64,000 bases of DNA from Diatrype stigma (GCA_022225965.2 JAKJXP020000108.1:62001-126000), one strand, 5' to 3'. Shown: positions 34,267-45,163, counted from the stretch's first letter. A program made the numbers and translations. The notes: a model not told the origin generated them from the sequence alone.

Positions 34267-36690
34267 ATGGATCTGCCTGCAAATGATTCACTTAATACGA
34301 ACATTAATGAGATACGTCTGCTTCTAGACGAGAGGAGATTTGACGAAGTACAACAATTTCGGAAAGCTTTGCTTTCTTGCAATGACGAGAAGGAAAGATA
34401 TGAGTTATGCGAGAAAAAGCGCGACGAGTTGCTTGATACACAGAGCCTCATACAGATTCAATGCACATGTTACGAATCTGAATTTGCCAATTCAACGACA
34501 TACGAGGCTTGCAAGAAATTGGATGTAAGATGGCAAGAGTTCACCAGCATCGCGGCCGGAGGGTCTGCCCAACGAGAAGAGATCTGCAAAAGGCTGAAAC
34601 CCTCCGAAAATCATTGGGGAAAGGAGTTGGTCTATTATTACGCCAAAGGGCGAGGGCTTCGCTTCGTCACATATTTCGCTGCCTTGGCGAACAAGCACCG
34701 GAACTGGAATGACCAAGCGCTACCCAGGTTGCAACAACTAATATACCGACGCATCCAGCTGTCGACATTGCCTGGGAGACCCAAATTCTCTCTCTCTCTT
34801 GAGACAACTGATTTAAAGAACGCAAAGGAATGGACAGCCGACGCTCCCTTTGTAAAGGAAAAGGACCCCGAGAATGTGGAGCTTCCTTGCGAACCACTAA
34901 GACAACTGCCAGAAGGATACGTGTTCGATACGTTTGGGCTTCTCATGGAAAAGGCCATCGGCCAAGGCTCCAGCGACATCAATAGTATGAGTACGGACGA
35001 CACCAGCGCAGCGGCCTACTCTGTGGACGACGACAGCGAGAATGCCGCAAACAAAGTGGATGCGGATGGCGCTAATGGCAGCACAAGTCTAGCTATAAAG
35101 GATAACATTCAGACAGAACACGCCCTTGCCGCAAGCGACAAAGATAACGGGGCTTGCCGTGGCCAGGGCGGCGCTACACTTTCTCAGAACAGAGGTCAGG
35201 CGGAAGATCCGGATCCAAACCACGGGACAGCCTCTAGCCTCTCAGGAGATAACAACTCTGCTACTTTCAGCAATGCCTCATTGCGGAGAAGCCAGCGGCG
35301 GCCGCTACCGCAACCAAACATGGAGCTTCCAGAGATACAAACAACAAGAGTGTCACTGCCACGCAGAAGGATTAATAGGAAACCCCGAAGCCACGTTACA
35401 GCGACGAACCAACCCGCTTCGCTCCCATTAGACAAGGAACGACTGAAGATGTTGGTTGGAAAGTTGTCAGCTGTGATAACAAGCAGTCCGGCAGAGTCGA
35501 TAGGAGCCACTCCGGCATCTTTGAAACGACAGCGTGCCGCTTCGTTACCAGCAGACAACTCATCAAACGTGTTGAAAAAACATCGGGCAACGGGCCCTTA
35601 CCCTATCTCGGCACACAATGACGGCTATGGGGTGCGTCCTGGATACCATCGAAAGCCTGACGAGGCGTATCTTTCTGAGGTCATTTCCCAAAGACGTCAA
35701 GTCGCAGAGAAGGAGTCGACTAGCCGAGGCTCTCAAACTGCCAGATGCCTGCTTCCAATCTTAGAAAACTGCCAGCACCCTATCACAGATAAGGCAAACG
35801 GGTTGGTTGAATTACTTGTCATGGACGGGTCCCAAGCCGAGACTTTACTTGGCAGCACAACCCCAGATGTCCCTATCCTTACGGAAGAACAAGATTCCCT
35901 GTGGAAAACCCCGGAAAAGCCAACTCGCGAGTTTTTGGAATGGTTTGACGATGATGGCTGTGAGGTCTCTGTCCAGATTCCGTCTCTTGAAGCTAGCGAA
36001 CGCTCGTATGAGTTGCGCACTTGGGGACAAGTCCGCGAACGCTTTTTGTCCCCAAGGGAATCAGATGACCCGTGGAATGTCCTCGACTGTCGTTGTCCAC
36101 TCCCTTCCGTACTGCCCAGCTTTCTGAAGGACCGAAATTGTCAGCTTCTAGCCGAGCTACGTGATGAGGTGTTGTATGCAAAAAACGTCGGAAGGGTTGC
36201 GGCAAACAGCGAAGATTGGGTCGTATGGAAAGAGTTAGAGAAGTGGGCGTTGTTGGCGGAAGGAGGACACTGCACAGCTCCCCACATGGACAGTCACGGC
36301 CTTGCCACATGGATAAGTGTCCAAGAAGGCCTTTTTGGCTTTGCGTGGATGTCTCATCCGACTGATGAACAATGTGGAAAATGGATGGAGAATATCGAAC
36401 ATTACGACGAAACACAACAATGGCGCTATCGGGTCCTTCAGCCAGGACAAACGATATTCTTCCCTTCTGGTACAATTCACTGTGTCTTCCGGACACGGCA
36501 GTCGAATACATTTGCACTAGGTGGCCACATCCTTCAGTGGTCTGGTATTGAGAAGTGGTTGACCGTAGTGAACAAACAATACAAGGCGCCGGGAAGTACT
36601 AATGAGGATATGAACGATAGCTGGAAGTGGTTTTCGGCTATCAAAGATCTTGTGGAAACAAGGCTGCGACGCAGCGGTGTTTTGATATAA
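34267..36690 (+). CDS. JmjC-domain protein
   Basis: Single exon, 807 aa from the ATG at 34267 (MDLPAND). The frame is open upstream to 34,096, so a longer product (864 aa) is possible. The N-terminal half is helical (LDERRFDEVQQFRKALLSC). The middle (about residues 240-500) is disordered and Ser/Thr/Arg-rich with basic clusters (RRKIN-type, KRQR), possible nuclear signals. The C-terminal about 170 residues form a JmjC fold: GHCTAPHMDSHGLATW supplies the His-x-Asp iron ligands (about 673-675), and LQPGQTIFFPSGTIHCVFR supplies the distal His (about 738). Such enzymes use Fe(II) and 2-oxoglutarate to hydroxylate or demethylate proteins, often histones. Its substrate is unknown. It sits between a transposon block and a metabolite cluster, so a chromatin role in the region is conceivable but unproven. 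Confidence 0.8.
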   Translation: MDLPANDSLNTNINEIRLLLDERRFDEVQQFRKALLSCNDEKERYELCEKKRDELLDTQSLIQIQCTCYESEFANSTTYEACKKLDVRWQEFTSIAAGGSAQREEICKRLKPSENHWGKELVYYYAKGRGLRFVTYFAALANKHRNWNDQALPRLQQLIYRRIQLSTLPGRPKFSLSLETTDLKNAKEWTADAPFVKEKDPENVELPCEPLRQLPEGYVFDTFGLLMEKAIGQGSSDINSMSTDDTSAAAYSVDDDSENAANKVDADGANGSTSLAIKDNIQTEHALAASDKDNGACRGQGGATLSQNRGQAEDPDPNHGTASSLSGDNNSATFSNASLRRSQRRPLPQPNMELPEIQTTRVSLPRRRINRKPRSHVTATNQPASLPLDKERLKMLVGKLSAVITSSPAESIGATPASLKRQRAASLPADNSSNVLKKHRATGPYPISAHNDGYGVRPGYHRKPDEAYLSEVISQRRQVAEKESTSRGSQTARCLLPILENCQHPITDKANGLVELLVMDGSQAETLLGSTTPDVPILTEEQDSLWKTPEKPTREFLEWFDDDGCEVSVQIPSLEASERSYELRTWGQVRERFLSPRESDDPWNVLDCRCPLPSVLPSFLKDRNCQLLAELRDEVLYAKNVGRVAANSEDWVVWKELEKWALLAEGGHCTAPHMDSHGLATWISVQEGLFGFAWMSHPTDEQCGKWMENIEHYDETQQWRYRVLQPGQTIFFPSGTIHCVFRTRQSNTFALGGHILQWSGIEKWLTVVNKQYKAPGSTNEDMNDSWKWFSAIKDLVETRLRRSGVLI

Positions 36691-37684
36691 GATACCAGAA
36701 GAAACGACCCACCTGGGAGCAGGTAGTAATCGCTTTGGCCGCACAAGACATTCGGCTGTTCCTCATCCCTTCCCAATACTGTGGACGCACGCGACTCGTT
36801 GGCCTCCAAATCCAGTTCGGAGTCATAGACAAGAGCAGAACCAGGTGAGGAAGTTGCCGGCAGAGTGCCTTCGACAGTTGTATTCTGGTTTCCGCTATTC
36901 CCAAGGCCGCTCTGCGCCGACAGCGTGATGCCATATCCCGTTCGAAATGAGTTTGCTGAATCGCGAAATGTCGTAAGTGCTTGCGTGTCTTGCTTCGAGC
37001 GTCTTGAGGTGTGCTCGTCAATCCAGCCGCACGGGTCTTCGCCATTCACGAGCCCTACTGGAATTGGATCCAGGTTTGTGGTGTGTTGCTGGTGGTTGGT
37101 CGTTGGCGTCGGCGTTGTTGGGATATACACGTGGTTCCAGGTTGATTGAGGGTGAGGGTGAAGGTTAGCAAGGCTCGCAGCGGAAGATTCGGCCTCATGG
37201 GCAAACGGCGTTTCATAAACGAACCGAGTTCCATTTCACTGCTGGTGGTTGACGTCTGGTACACTTTCTTGAACACCGATACCTGCACAATTGTGAGCGT
37301 CCTCAATCACTGGTACTGTGGACGGTCTTTGTGTTTGGCTGAAATCAATCGTTGGCCGGAAATCTCTGGGATCTGGATCAGAGCCAGCGACGAAATTCTC
37401 TATATCTATTATTCCAAATCAGTCTAATAGTTGTCTGCATGTCTTGGGTACCTACTTTGTACAACACGCATAACACCATGCAACTTTAATCTATGATTGT
37501 GTAGATTAGATTCAAGGATATAACGCTTTTTACAACCGTTCCAACCACAGCAATAACGCTTAACATTATTTGGCGGCCCAGGTGTGTCTTGCTGCGAAGG
37601 GTTGACCGATCCGCTCGGTAACACCGCCACCGTTAGGTCAGGTACGCCGAGAGCATTATGATTTTTTGTTACCGAATAAGTCAT
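36534..37684 (-). pseudogene. C2H2 zinc-finger gene interrupted by an in-frame TGA
   Basis: Exon 37684-37456 and exon 2 from 37405, joined by a 50-nt intron (GTAGGT..AATAG). The first exon encodes one C2H2 finger, YCCGWNGCKKRYILESNLHN then HRLKLH (C-x4-C-x12-H). Exon 2 continues IENFVAGSDPDPRDF up to VNHQQ, then TGA at 37238-37236. After the TGA the same frame stays open for about 230 codons (NGTRFVYETPFAHEAE ...) and runs into the 3' end of the JmjC gene on the other strand, stopping at 36534. A CGA or CAA/CAG-like codon mutated to TGA, as RIP leakage gives, is the simplest reading. Alternatively the gene really ends at 37236 with a 132-residue product. Function unknown, perhaps a regulator. 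Confidence 0.5.
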
Positions 37685-38198
37685 GATGTGATGATTCGCT
37701 ATCTATATTGTAGCCGATACTATTACCCAGTGTAAAAGGACTTAAAGTCACGGAAGGGAGATAAAGGCATTCGTAGAGATCTAAGTGGTAAAACGATGGT
37801 CGCGTCTACCTACAGCCGAAACGCAGGTACGCATGCAATAAAGGTACAGCTTGAATGGCATAGCAATCTTGGACAAAGTTCATAGTACTTCGGAGTCACA
37901 AGAGTATTACGCGCGAAGATGTAAAAAAGTCAGCTGAAAATAAAATAAAAATCATGTAAGATTCTTAAACTCGCTGAGGCCGTTTCACTTCTGGCTAAAT
38001 CGAGTCAAGTCATGACCTGTAGATATGTTCTTTGACATCCATATTATCAAACATGACGGGTCACCGCTCGTCAATTCATTGTTACACGATAAAGCACCAC
38101 AACTGGAAGAATCCAGGCTCATCTCTTAAATATCCGATATAAAACAGAAAAGAGATAATAGCGTATATATCTGTCTTTGAAGTACCCTATAAAGTCTG
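37685..38198. other. Intergenic region
   Basis: Upstream of the zinc-finger gene and downstream of the next minus-strand frame. Nothing recognisable. Confidence 0.4.
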
Positions 38199-38936
38199 TC
38201 ACCCCTCGGTACAGTCTAACTGAAGGACTTTACGAAGCTGCGCATCACGTTGTCGCACGACTTCCTTATTTAAGTGTCCTTCTTGAAACGCCACACAACG
38301 AGAGAGAAATGGGGCAGTTTTGAGGGGCTCAGTAGCCTGGAGTGCAGACCCCGAGGGGATTTTGAATAACCGCCGTAACAAATTGAGAGAATCGACTGGT
38401 GTCGCCATATTCCATCGACAATGCTTGCTCTGCTGGGCGTCATGGCAGCCTCCGCAAAGCTCAAAAATGGCCCGCGGCATGGCAATTTGATGTAATGTCA
38501 ATGTCCATGACTCCTCACCTACGTCGATGTATGTCGCCGTGACGTGGAGTTGCCAAACATCAGCCAGTGTCTTAACGTCGAGTGTTAGTAGGGCCTCGTC
38601 TTCGCCAAGAAGTAGTATGCCTTGGACCAGATACTGGAGGTATCTGTTTTGCATGTGAAGTGAAGAAGTCTTGTAGATCTTAGTCGGCATCCACAAGATA
38701 AGGGCCTCGGTACGCACCTTTACATCCGTATGTAAGATCACCCATTCAGTCCCGCAAATGACACGGTCGCCTTCCGGATGCTCGCGGTACAACTGTCCTA
38801 ATATTTTTCCAGCGGCTTGAGTCGTGTAGCATTGCGGCTGCGTATAGCTGGGAACCAAAACGATCAAAGTCCTCGGCTGCGCCTTGAAGGCACGGATCAA
38901 CACATTGAGGTAGGCCGGCCGTTGCGTTGGTGCCAT
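38199..38936 (-). CDS. Uncharacterised 245-residue frame
   Basis: Uninterrupted frame starting MAPTQRPAYLNVLIRAF. It contains LEVGE-type acidic stretches, a Cys/His segment CGGCHDAQQSKHC and a helical, Arg-rich C-terminus. I recognise no family. Its first about 190 bp overlap, in another frame, the tail of the decayed DUF6536 gene. It may therefore be a composite of decayed sequence rather than a functional gene. Confidence 0.35.
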   Translation of the reverse strand: MAPTQRPAYLNVLIRAFKAQPRTLIVLVPSYTQPQCYTTQAAGKILGQLYREHPEGDRVICGTEWVILHTDVKVRTEALILWMPTKIYKTSSLHMQNRYLQYLVQGILLLGEDEALLTLDVKTLADVWQLHVTATYIDVGEESWTLTLHQIAMPRAIFELCGGCHDAQQSKHCRWNMATPVDSLNLLRRLFKIPSGSALQATEPLKTAPFLSRCVAFQEGHLNKEVVRQRDAQLRKVLQLDCTEG

Positions 38937-39516
38937 TCACAAAGTATTCCGTCACGCCGTTGATAAAAAAAAGTCATTAAAGCTGACAGTCTGCACGACA
39001 GCCTAGTTCCATATCACATGTAAGGGCAGCGAGCTTATCCCGAGCAGAACGCAGATTACTGCTCTTCTTGCGTTAACATGTGGCAGGTTCTGGAAATTGG
39101 GTACGCCGATCCTGAGCCATCGTCGCTTGGTATGCGCCCTGTTTACTTCATCTCGAGTTGGCGATGCGAGGATCTGCATGTAGTAGTTGGAGGCGCCCAG
39201 TAACCTGGATGGTGGACAGAGTGTTGATCAACAGGTGCGTTACGAGTGATATCGTCTTTGTCGTGTCGTAGTCGCCTTGGTAGAACGTTGAGAGGCTGTC
39301 TGCGCTCGAAACTCCACTGATGTCCCGAGTCTCACTGATGCGCGAGAGTGACGCTATCGCCACGTTCAAGACGAGTACGCCCGCAGACAGTAAAATGCCG
39401 AGTGCTATACCCGGCAGCCATCCTCGCCAGCGATCCAAATATTCGTATATGAAGGCTCTCGAATGTGAGCTACATATTGAGAATTCTTGCGCCAGTGGAG
39501 AACTTTTGGGGCTCAT
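38746..39516 (-). pseudogene. Decayed DUF6536 membrane protein gene (N-terminal part)
   Basis: Reading from 39516 gives WRGWLPGIALGILLSAGVLV, YQGDYDTTKT and THLLINTLSTI, the start of the DUF6536 domain. Near 39,215 the frame shifts by one, and the next frame continues LLGASNYYMQILASPTRDEV, NRAHTKRRWLRIGVPNFQNL and LLGISSLPLHVIWN, then TAG. The same frame goes on as AVVQTVSFNDFFLSTA. A second shift leads to VTEYFVNGTNATAGLPQCVD and LYAAAMLHDSSRWKN before sequence similarity fades at about 38,750. Two frameshifts plus a stop mean the gene is dead. Family members are multi-pass fungal membrane proteins of unknown function. Confidence 0.7.
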
Positions 39517-39934
39517 TGTGCCGGGCTGAGCCCAATGGCTCTGATGATGGGATGGGCTCCCACGTCGACATTGGATTTTATTATGACCGAAAAAAAAAGA
39601 ATGAAAAAAAGGTTATGAACGGTATCATGTCGTAGAAGTGTATCGTAATTGTGCCGCGGAAAAGTCTTTTCAAAATAACGGAAGAAGCAAATAACACTGA
39701 AAAAGATTGTTAGTACAAACATTTAATATAGCTTCATTTATCTTTCTTTATAAAAACTGTCTTTATATAAGCTATTATTAATAATTTAATAATTTAATAA
39801 CTTTTTAATGGCATATTGAATCCATTTTTAGTGACCTAGGAAAGGCTTGATTAAAAGTAGTCCTGATAAAAGAACCCTATATGATATCGAAATAAACACA
39901 TAACCTAGGCGCGGGCAAGGGCCCTGCCTGACAT
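39517..39934. other. Intergenic region at the left edge of the metabolite cluster
   Basis: An AT-rich stretch near 39,720-39,830 has no coding potential. It separates the decayed DUF6536 gene (its 5' side) from the 3' end of OMT1. Confidence 0.4.
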
Positions 39935-41516
39935 TTAAAGGCTTATAATGATCAAACATTCATCGTACTCTGCGTCGTATGTAATCACTTCACTGAGTTT
40001 AAGTCCCGATTCTTTAATCAGTTGTTCCCACTCAAGCTTTGTGCGCTCCTTTGCACCTATAGAGCCCCAAGTTAGCTTGCTGGTGTCATGGGCGTTCTGT
40101 GCCGTGTAAATGGCATTCACCCAGACTCAAGTACGCTCAGTTGAGTTGTGAAGCGTTGGATACAATAAAGAAGTGGCAAAAATTAACAGGAAAGGGGGGT
40201 ACTTGCCAACACTCATCAACACCTCAATATCATGCTGAGCCCCTCTTGGTCGAGCACCCTCTTCTGGCAGGACAGTCTCGTCGATCATGATCACCGACTG
40301 TTTAGTCAGGCCTGCTTTTATATTTGTTAATATTTTTAAGCAGTTTTCATCTGCGAACGAGTGCAAGATCTTGCGCATATAGTAGGCGCGTGCCCCTGAG
40401 TAATAAGTAAGCTGAGTGAACTATCATGCCTAATACATAGAGCTTTTTAAGATGATACCTTTGATTGGCTCAGGCGTGAAAATATCGTACACCTTCAATT
40501 CAATGTTTGCGACTCCGTCTAACGCTAATTTAGCTTTCTGCACAACCTCTGGCCGGTCTTGTATGACAACCCTTCCAAGAAGGCTTGGGTATCGCTGCCG
40601 AAGATTTAGAGATTGAGAGCCAGTCGAACCGCCAATATCAACAAATAGAACCGTCGAGCTCGTGGAGTCGGTGCCAAAGCGGGCTTGGAAGTCCAGGACA
40701 TCGAAAAATGACGGTCTGCTCTCGAATTGAACTTTCATGTACGCAAGGGTGAGCTTCAATGCCCATGGGTTCTCCCCAAGCCATGCGTAGGCATGCTTTT
40801 CCGTATTGTGAGCCTTAGACAGAGCTGTCGGCATGACGCCGGTGGGGTCTTTGTATCCGGTGGACTGGAGTAAGTCAGGAAGACTGAATACCGGGGGACC
40901 CATGATCTTGTGCCTGTCGCCGTTGTCAGCGTGCTCAGAAATGGGAAAGAGATTATAATCACGCGAATCTAAGGGCATCGGCGTTGTTCTCATTACTCAG
41001 AGCCTGAGTTACGTTGCTGCTTTGGTACGCATCATTGCCGACTTGGTATATCATGTCGAGGGCTTGGTAGTAACGTAGTAGCCTTTCTAAGCACTGTCAG
41101 CACCACTCGTCGGCTTCCAAGACGAGGAAAAGAGATGCATACTCAGGAGGCTTAAGGGCACACCAGTCTTCTGTGCAAGCTCCGTGCTGGTGAAAGATCG
41201 AGGCTCGGCGGCCAGAGCGGCAAATAGCCCCGTATCGGCACCAATGATAGCCAGGGGGAGCTGAAAGTGCTGGTTTCAGGTTAGAACAAAGTTGAAGACT
41301 CTGGTTTTTTGGAGCAGGAGTTCTAAGTACCACGTGCTCAAGTCTGCTCATGGTGTGTCTCGGCTCCTCCAGAAGGATGCTGAGCTTACGCCCACATTGT
41401 GCAAGACGGCGACGAATCTGTTGGTCAGGAATATGAACATCAGGAGCTTCTGGATTCTGCAAGAGGGATTCGATTTGTTGTGCTAGTTCTTCGTATTGGG
41501 TCGCCGTTGACTTCAT
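39935..41516 (-). CDS. Plant-type O-methyltransferase OMT1
   Basis: Six exons: 41516-41331, 41260-41143, 41086-40963, 40913-40459, 40395-40207 and 40056-39935 (397 aa). The last intron has a GCAAGT donor (GC-AG type); the others are GT-AG, 49-150 nt. The acceptor of intron 1 could also be 9 nt upstream. An N-terminal dimerisation domain (LPLAIIGADTGLFAALA, then LLRYYQALDMIYQV) precedes the SAM-binding motif VLFVDIGGSTGSQSL (about residue 230). The catalytic region is YYMRKILHSFADENCLKIL and the motif MIDETVLPEEG follows. The family moves methyl from SAM to hydroxyls of aromatic metabolites. It is divergent to OMT2 across about 800 bp, so the two may share a promoter. It probably tailors the product of the A-T-TE synthetase. 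Confidence 0.88.
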
Positions 41517-42312
41517 TTTGATTTGAATCAAGGAAAGGCCGAATCTGGGTAAATAAGTCAGAAGGAGAGCAGTGAAGCTTGAAAGCAACCAATGAATACT
41601 AATACGTGGCAGAGGCCGATTACCATTGAAAGGACCTTATAATGACATTGGTGCATTTGACCTACCTAGTCCACCATCCCCGTTAGGTGACAGGCACCAA
41701 ACTTGGACTGACGTAACATGATAGACCCATATACTACCTACATAGATAGTCGTGTGAAATTGCATAGCCTATAGAGCATGGACAGCCATTGGGGGCCGTT
41801 CGGAGTAGATAGGCAAGCCCAGAAAATATGCAGCTAGCCGGAACTGGATTGCCCGGCCAAGTGTCCTATAATGCTGTCACAAATTCAAAGGCAGTATGTA
41901 CTTCCGAGCCTCACTGCTGGCCCTGCATGGCACCACACGAATCCTTGCTTGTCACCTGCATCATGCCTCTATAACCGACTCTTGTGCGGGGTAAGTATAC
42001 GGGTAAGGCGTGCCCCAAGTACACGAACCTCAGGGGTGTCTTTAACTTAACAATGATGGACAAGGCGGGAGGCGGGCGCTAAAGTCCTCGTCCATACGCC
42101 TCCTGCGTGCCTTAGCGGACAATCTTGCCGGACAACCTTACTCCATGTAGTAAGCGAACCAGTCGAAGGTGAGAAAACCCCCACCCAGCCTTGCTTCCAG
42201 ACGTTACGGGTACCCGAGCATGCCCTCGAATTTTCAAGAAATAATTACGATTCCTGTTGCCTTAGCTCTCTGCGTTGATCTGTGACTCAGATCCTTCGGC
42301 TTGGTTGCAATC
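41517..42312. promoter_or_regulatory. Divergent promoter region OMT1/OMT2
   Basis: About 800 bp between two start codons pointing apart. It is the likely shared promoter of a co-regulated pair. No specific operator can be named. Confidence 0.5.
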
Positions 42313-43834
42313 ATGGAATCATCATCCACGAGCCCGCGAATTGTTGAGTTGGCTGCTAAGATCAGCGCGTCAGTTTCACAGATCCAGGAACTTCTATCAT
42401 CTCAAGGTGTGCCATCACCGTCGTTCACGGAGAATAGCCCAGAGAGGCTGCCAGCCAATACTCTCCACCTCCAGGATGCCGTGCTTGATGCGACTACCGA
42501 GCTTCATGAACTTCTCATGGAACCCGTTCGCCTGATCTTCAAATTCTGTGCCGTAAGAGCTCCTGGCTCTTAATCGGAGGGAGAATATCAAGCTAATGTT
42601 CCAAGACTACAAACATGGCCGGGATCGACGCTATAAGCCGATTCGGCTTCGCCAATGCCGTCCCTATCGAAGGTAGGATCTCATTTGGTGAGATTGCCAA
42701 AGCAACGGGTCTGGACGAACCACTTGTCCGCCGCCTTCTCAGGCACGTAATGGCCAGGCATATTTTTCATGAGCCCGAGCCTGGCATGGTAGCACATACG
42801 AAATTGTCCAGGTATTTTGTCGAACCATACATGAGGGACTTTGTGGGATTTGGGGCCCGTGAAGGTTGGCCTGCGGCTACGAGGGTACGCTTCTCAGCTA
42901 TAAGCCCAAGCGAGACTTGTTATGTTGATGGGCTGACATGGAAGATTTACGCCAGATGTTAGACGCCATCCAAAAATGGCCATCGTCGGAAGAGGCTAAC
43001 CATACAGTGAGTCCTTAGCCTTTATGACGCTGCTTTCTACATCTCTGATTGCGGAGACTGATTTTCACAGGGCTTTTCTCTTGCCAATAACAGCGAAAAG
43101 TCCGCCTTTGAATTGCTTACCGCGGATCATGCACGGGCGATGCGCCTTCAGGGTGGAATTGACGCCCATGACCACTTTGCCGGCTGGGCCGCTGCAGATG
43201 TCGTCGAGCTGTATGACTGGGCTTCTCTAGGCGAAGCGCTTGTCTGCCACGTCGGTGGACACCGAGGCGATGTCGCCACACTGCTGGCGAAGAGTTTTAA
43301 AAATCTCAAGTTTCTCGTACAAGACACAAATAAGGTCATCTCCGGCGCGGAAGCCGGGGTGCTTAATGACTTGAAGAGTCGCATCAAATTCAAGTCCCAC
43401 GACCTATTTGAACCACAAATTGAGCAGGCCGATGTTTATTTCTTACGCCTAGTCTTTCAGATTCGAAATGATAAAGAGACTCTCAAGATACTAAAAACAC
43501 AAATACCCGCCCTCCGACATGGTGCAAAAATCCTGATAATGGAAATCGTGATGCCGGAACCTGGTGCGATCCCTGTCTGGAGAGATCGTGAAATGAGGTA
43601 ACGTCCATGGCCTTGACTGTTGGAAGACCCAAGATTGCTTACAAGTGATACAGAGCAATAGATATGGCTATTGGAGCTAATTTCAACGGTCGTAATAGGT
43701 ATCTAAGCGAGTGGAAGGCTCTACTTGCAGCGGCTGATGCAAGGTTTCATCTTCAGCGGGTCATAGTGCCAGAGGGATCACTGCTATCGACCTTGGAGAT
43801 AGTATGGGATGCGCCCAGTTCTGCCAAAGATTGA
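42313..43834 (+). CDS. O-methyltransferase paralog OMT2 with altered catalytic residues
   Basis: Five exons: 42313-42552, 42606-42884, 42956-43006, 43071-43597 and 43654-43834 (425 aa), all introns GT-AG. The N-terminal dimerisation part is intact (AISRFGFANAVP, HEPEPGMVAHT). In the SAM domain the usual D-x-G-G motif reads VCHVGGHRGD, with His at residue 250 in place of Asp. The usual FHNW/FHDW catalytic block reads LRLVFQIRND, with Gln at about residue 320 in place of the base His. The C-terminal part (PEGSLLSTLEIVWD) is normal. Exon lengths 240, 279 and 51 are identical to OMT4, so the two are duplicates. OMT2 is probably catalytically weak or dead, perhaps a pseudo-enzyme partner in a heterodimer. 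No stop or frameshift is present. Confidence 0.85.
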
Positions 43835-45163
43835 AGGATCGCTTTCCTCGTTGGATTTGTTGCTGATGGATTACAAATGCCTGGTCGCATTCAACGACTC
43901 CTACTTAGCCCGGATATAGTAGATATGCTATGTACAGCCTCATCCATCGAACTCGATCATCTCAAGGGGCCTCACCCCCCTTTAGTTACATGTCATGGGT
44001 ATTTTCGATAATATTGGCGTGGCACAACGTGATGCATCCAGCAGTGATAGAGACGAGAAACTCGCTTCGAAGGAGTTCGGATCTAGACCAGTATCTAGAA
44101 CTATACCTATACATAGGGCCGCTGTTGAGCCGAATTATAGATTTTGTGTTGCACGAGCACAACCGCCAAGCAGCCAGCCGATGCGAGAGTGCGGTGGTAC
44201 CAGTAGTTCTTACTGTTTTTCCCCATGCAACCGCACTGCTCACGCTCTTAGCAGGCCACTCCCGAGGTCGTACACCCATTCTTGATCCCTGTTACGCTAT
44301 AATATGACTACAGCCATCCATCTTTCATTTGAGAGACAAAATCTCGTACAACTTCAGCGTTGTCGCACATGTACAGGAGAGCTAGACGAGAGCCGCATGG
44401 ACTTACACTACAGTAGTACTATTAAGTACCGTGAGAAGTTACGCGGAATGTAACGCTACGATACTAGAAAAGGCTCGTTCTCCGACCCGGAGCCCCAACG
44501 TCGGGGGCTAGGCTCTAGCAGGCTTCAATTATCTGCACTACCAGCATACGGTTCCCGGTATGCGGCTTACTTACTCCACAATAATGCTGTGTTACCCTAC
44601 CCACACGCCGTCCTCTCGTACATCAACCCCTCGCTGCGCTTTGGATCATCTCCACGATAATGCAGTGTTACCCTACCCACACGCCGTCCTCTCGTACATC
44701 AACCCCTGGCGCTCTTCTTGGCCTGTCATGGTCAAGGACGCCGCGCTGATCAACCCGCATCACATTCTTCGACGTCACGTAGAATTGTGGGCAAGTCGGA
44801 GAGAGAACATGGAGCATCATTGAAACTATCCCATGCCCATGGAAACATACAGACACTATCCTACTTTAGGTTATAATGGGACATGGGACTTGCGTTTCTG
44901 CAGTATCGTCAATATTATCGCTATAGGAGGATACTAGGAAGCGCCTCAGAACGCTGCTGAGGCTCTGGATGTTGTATAGGGCCACTGTGGAGGCAGGCAA
45001 ACACGGGCATGAATTATCAGTCTACAAACTGGCTCGTAGCAAGAGCTTGAACGCAGTGTAGTGCCACAAATGTCTCTGGTAAGCGAAGACTACCTCTGGG
45101 TAGCTAGACAAGTATCCAAGGGAAATCCCATCTGCAAAGAAGCCTTTAGCACCAATCGTCGCT
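43835..45163. other. Gene-poor stretch between OMT2 and the P450
   Basis: Several open frames of about 100 codons (43,930-44,310, both strands) have no recognisable family features. Short hairpins occur near 44,495 (AGCCCC..GGGGGCT) and 44,543 (GCATAC..GGTATGC). A tandem duplication occupies 44,574-44,707. Confidence 0.4.
44574..44707 (+). repeat. Tandem duplication, 76-bp period
   Basis: Two copies of a unit beginning CTCCACAATAATGCTGTG (44574) and CTCCACGATAATGCAGTG (44650) match for about 58 bp with very few differences, separated by about 18 bp of unrelated sequence. Confidence 0.8.

Noticed and set aside
43930..44307. Frames of about 100-125 codons on both strands after OMT2
   Set aside because: Overlapping in three frames with no recognisable domain; no splice sites link them to a family-like protein.
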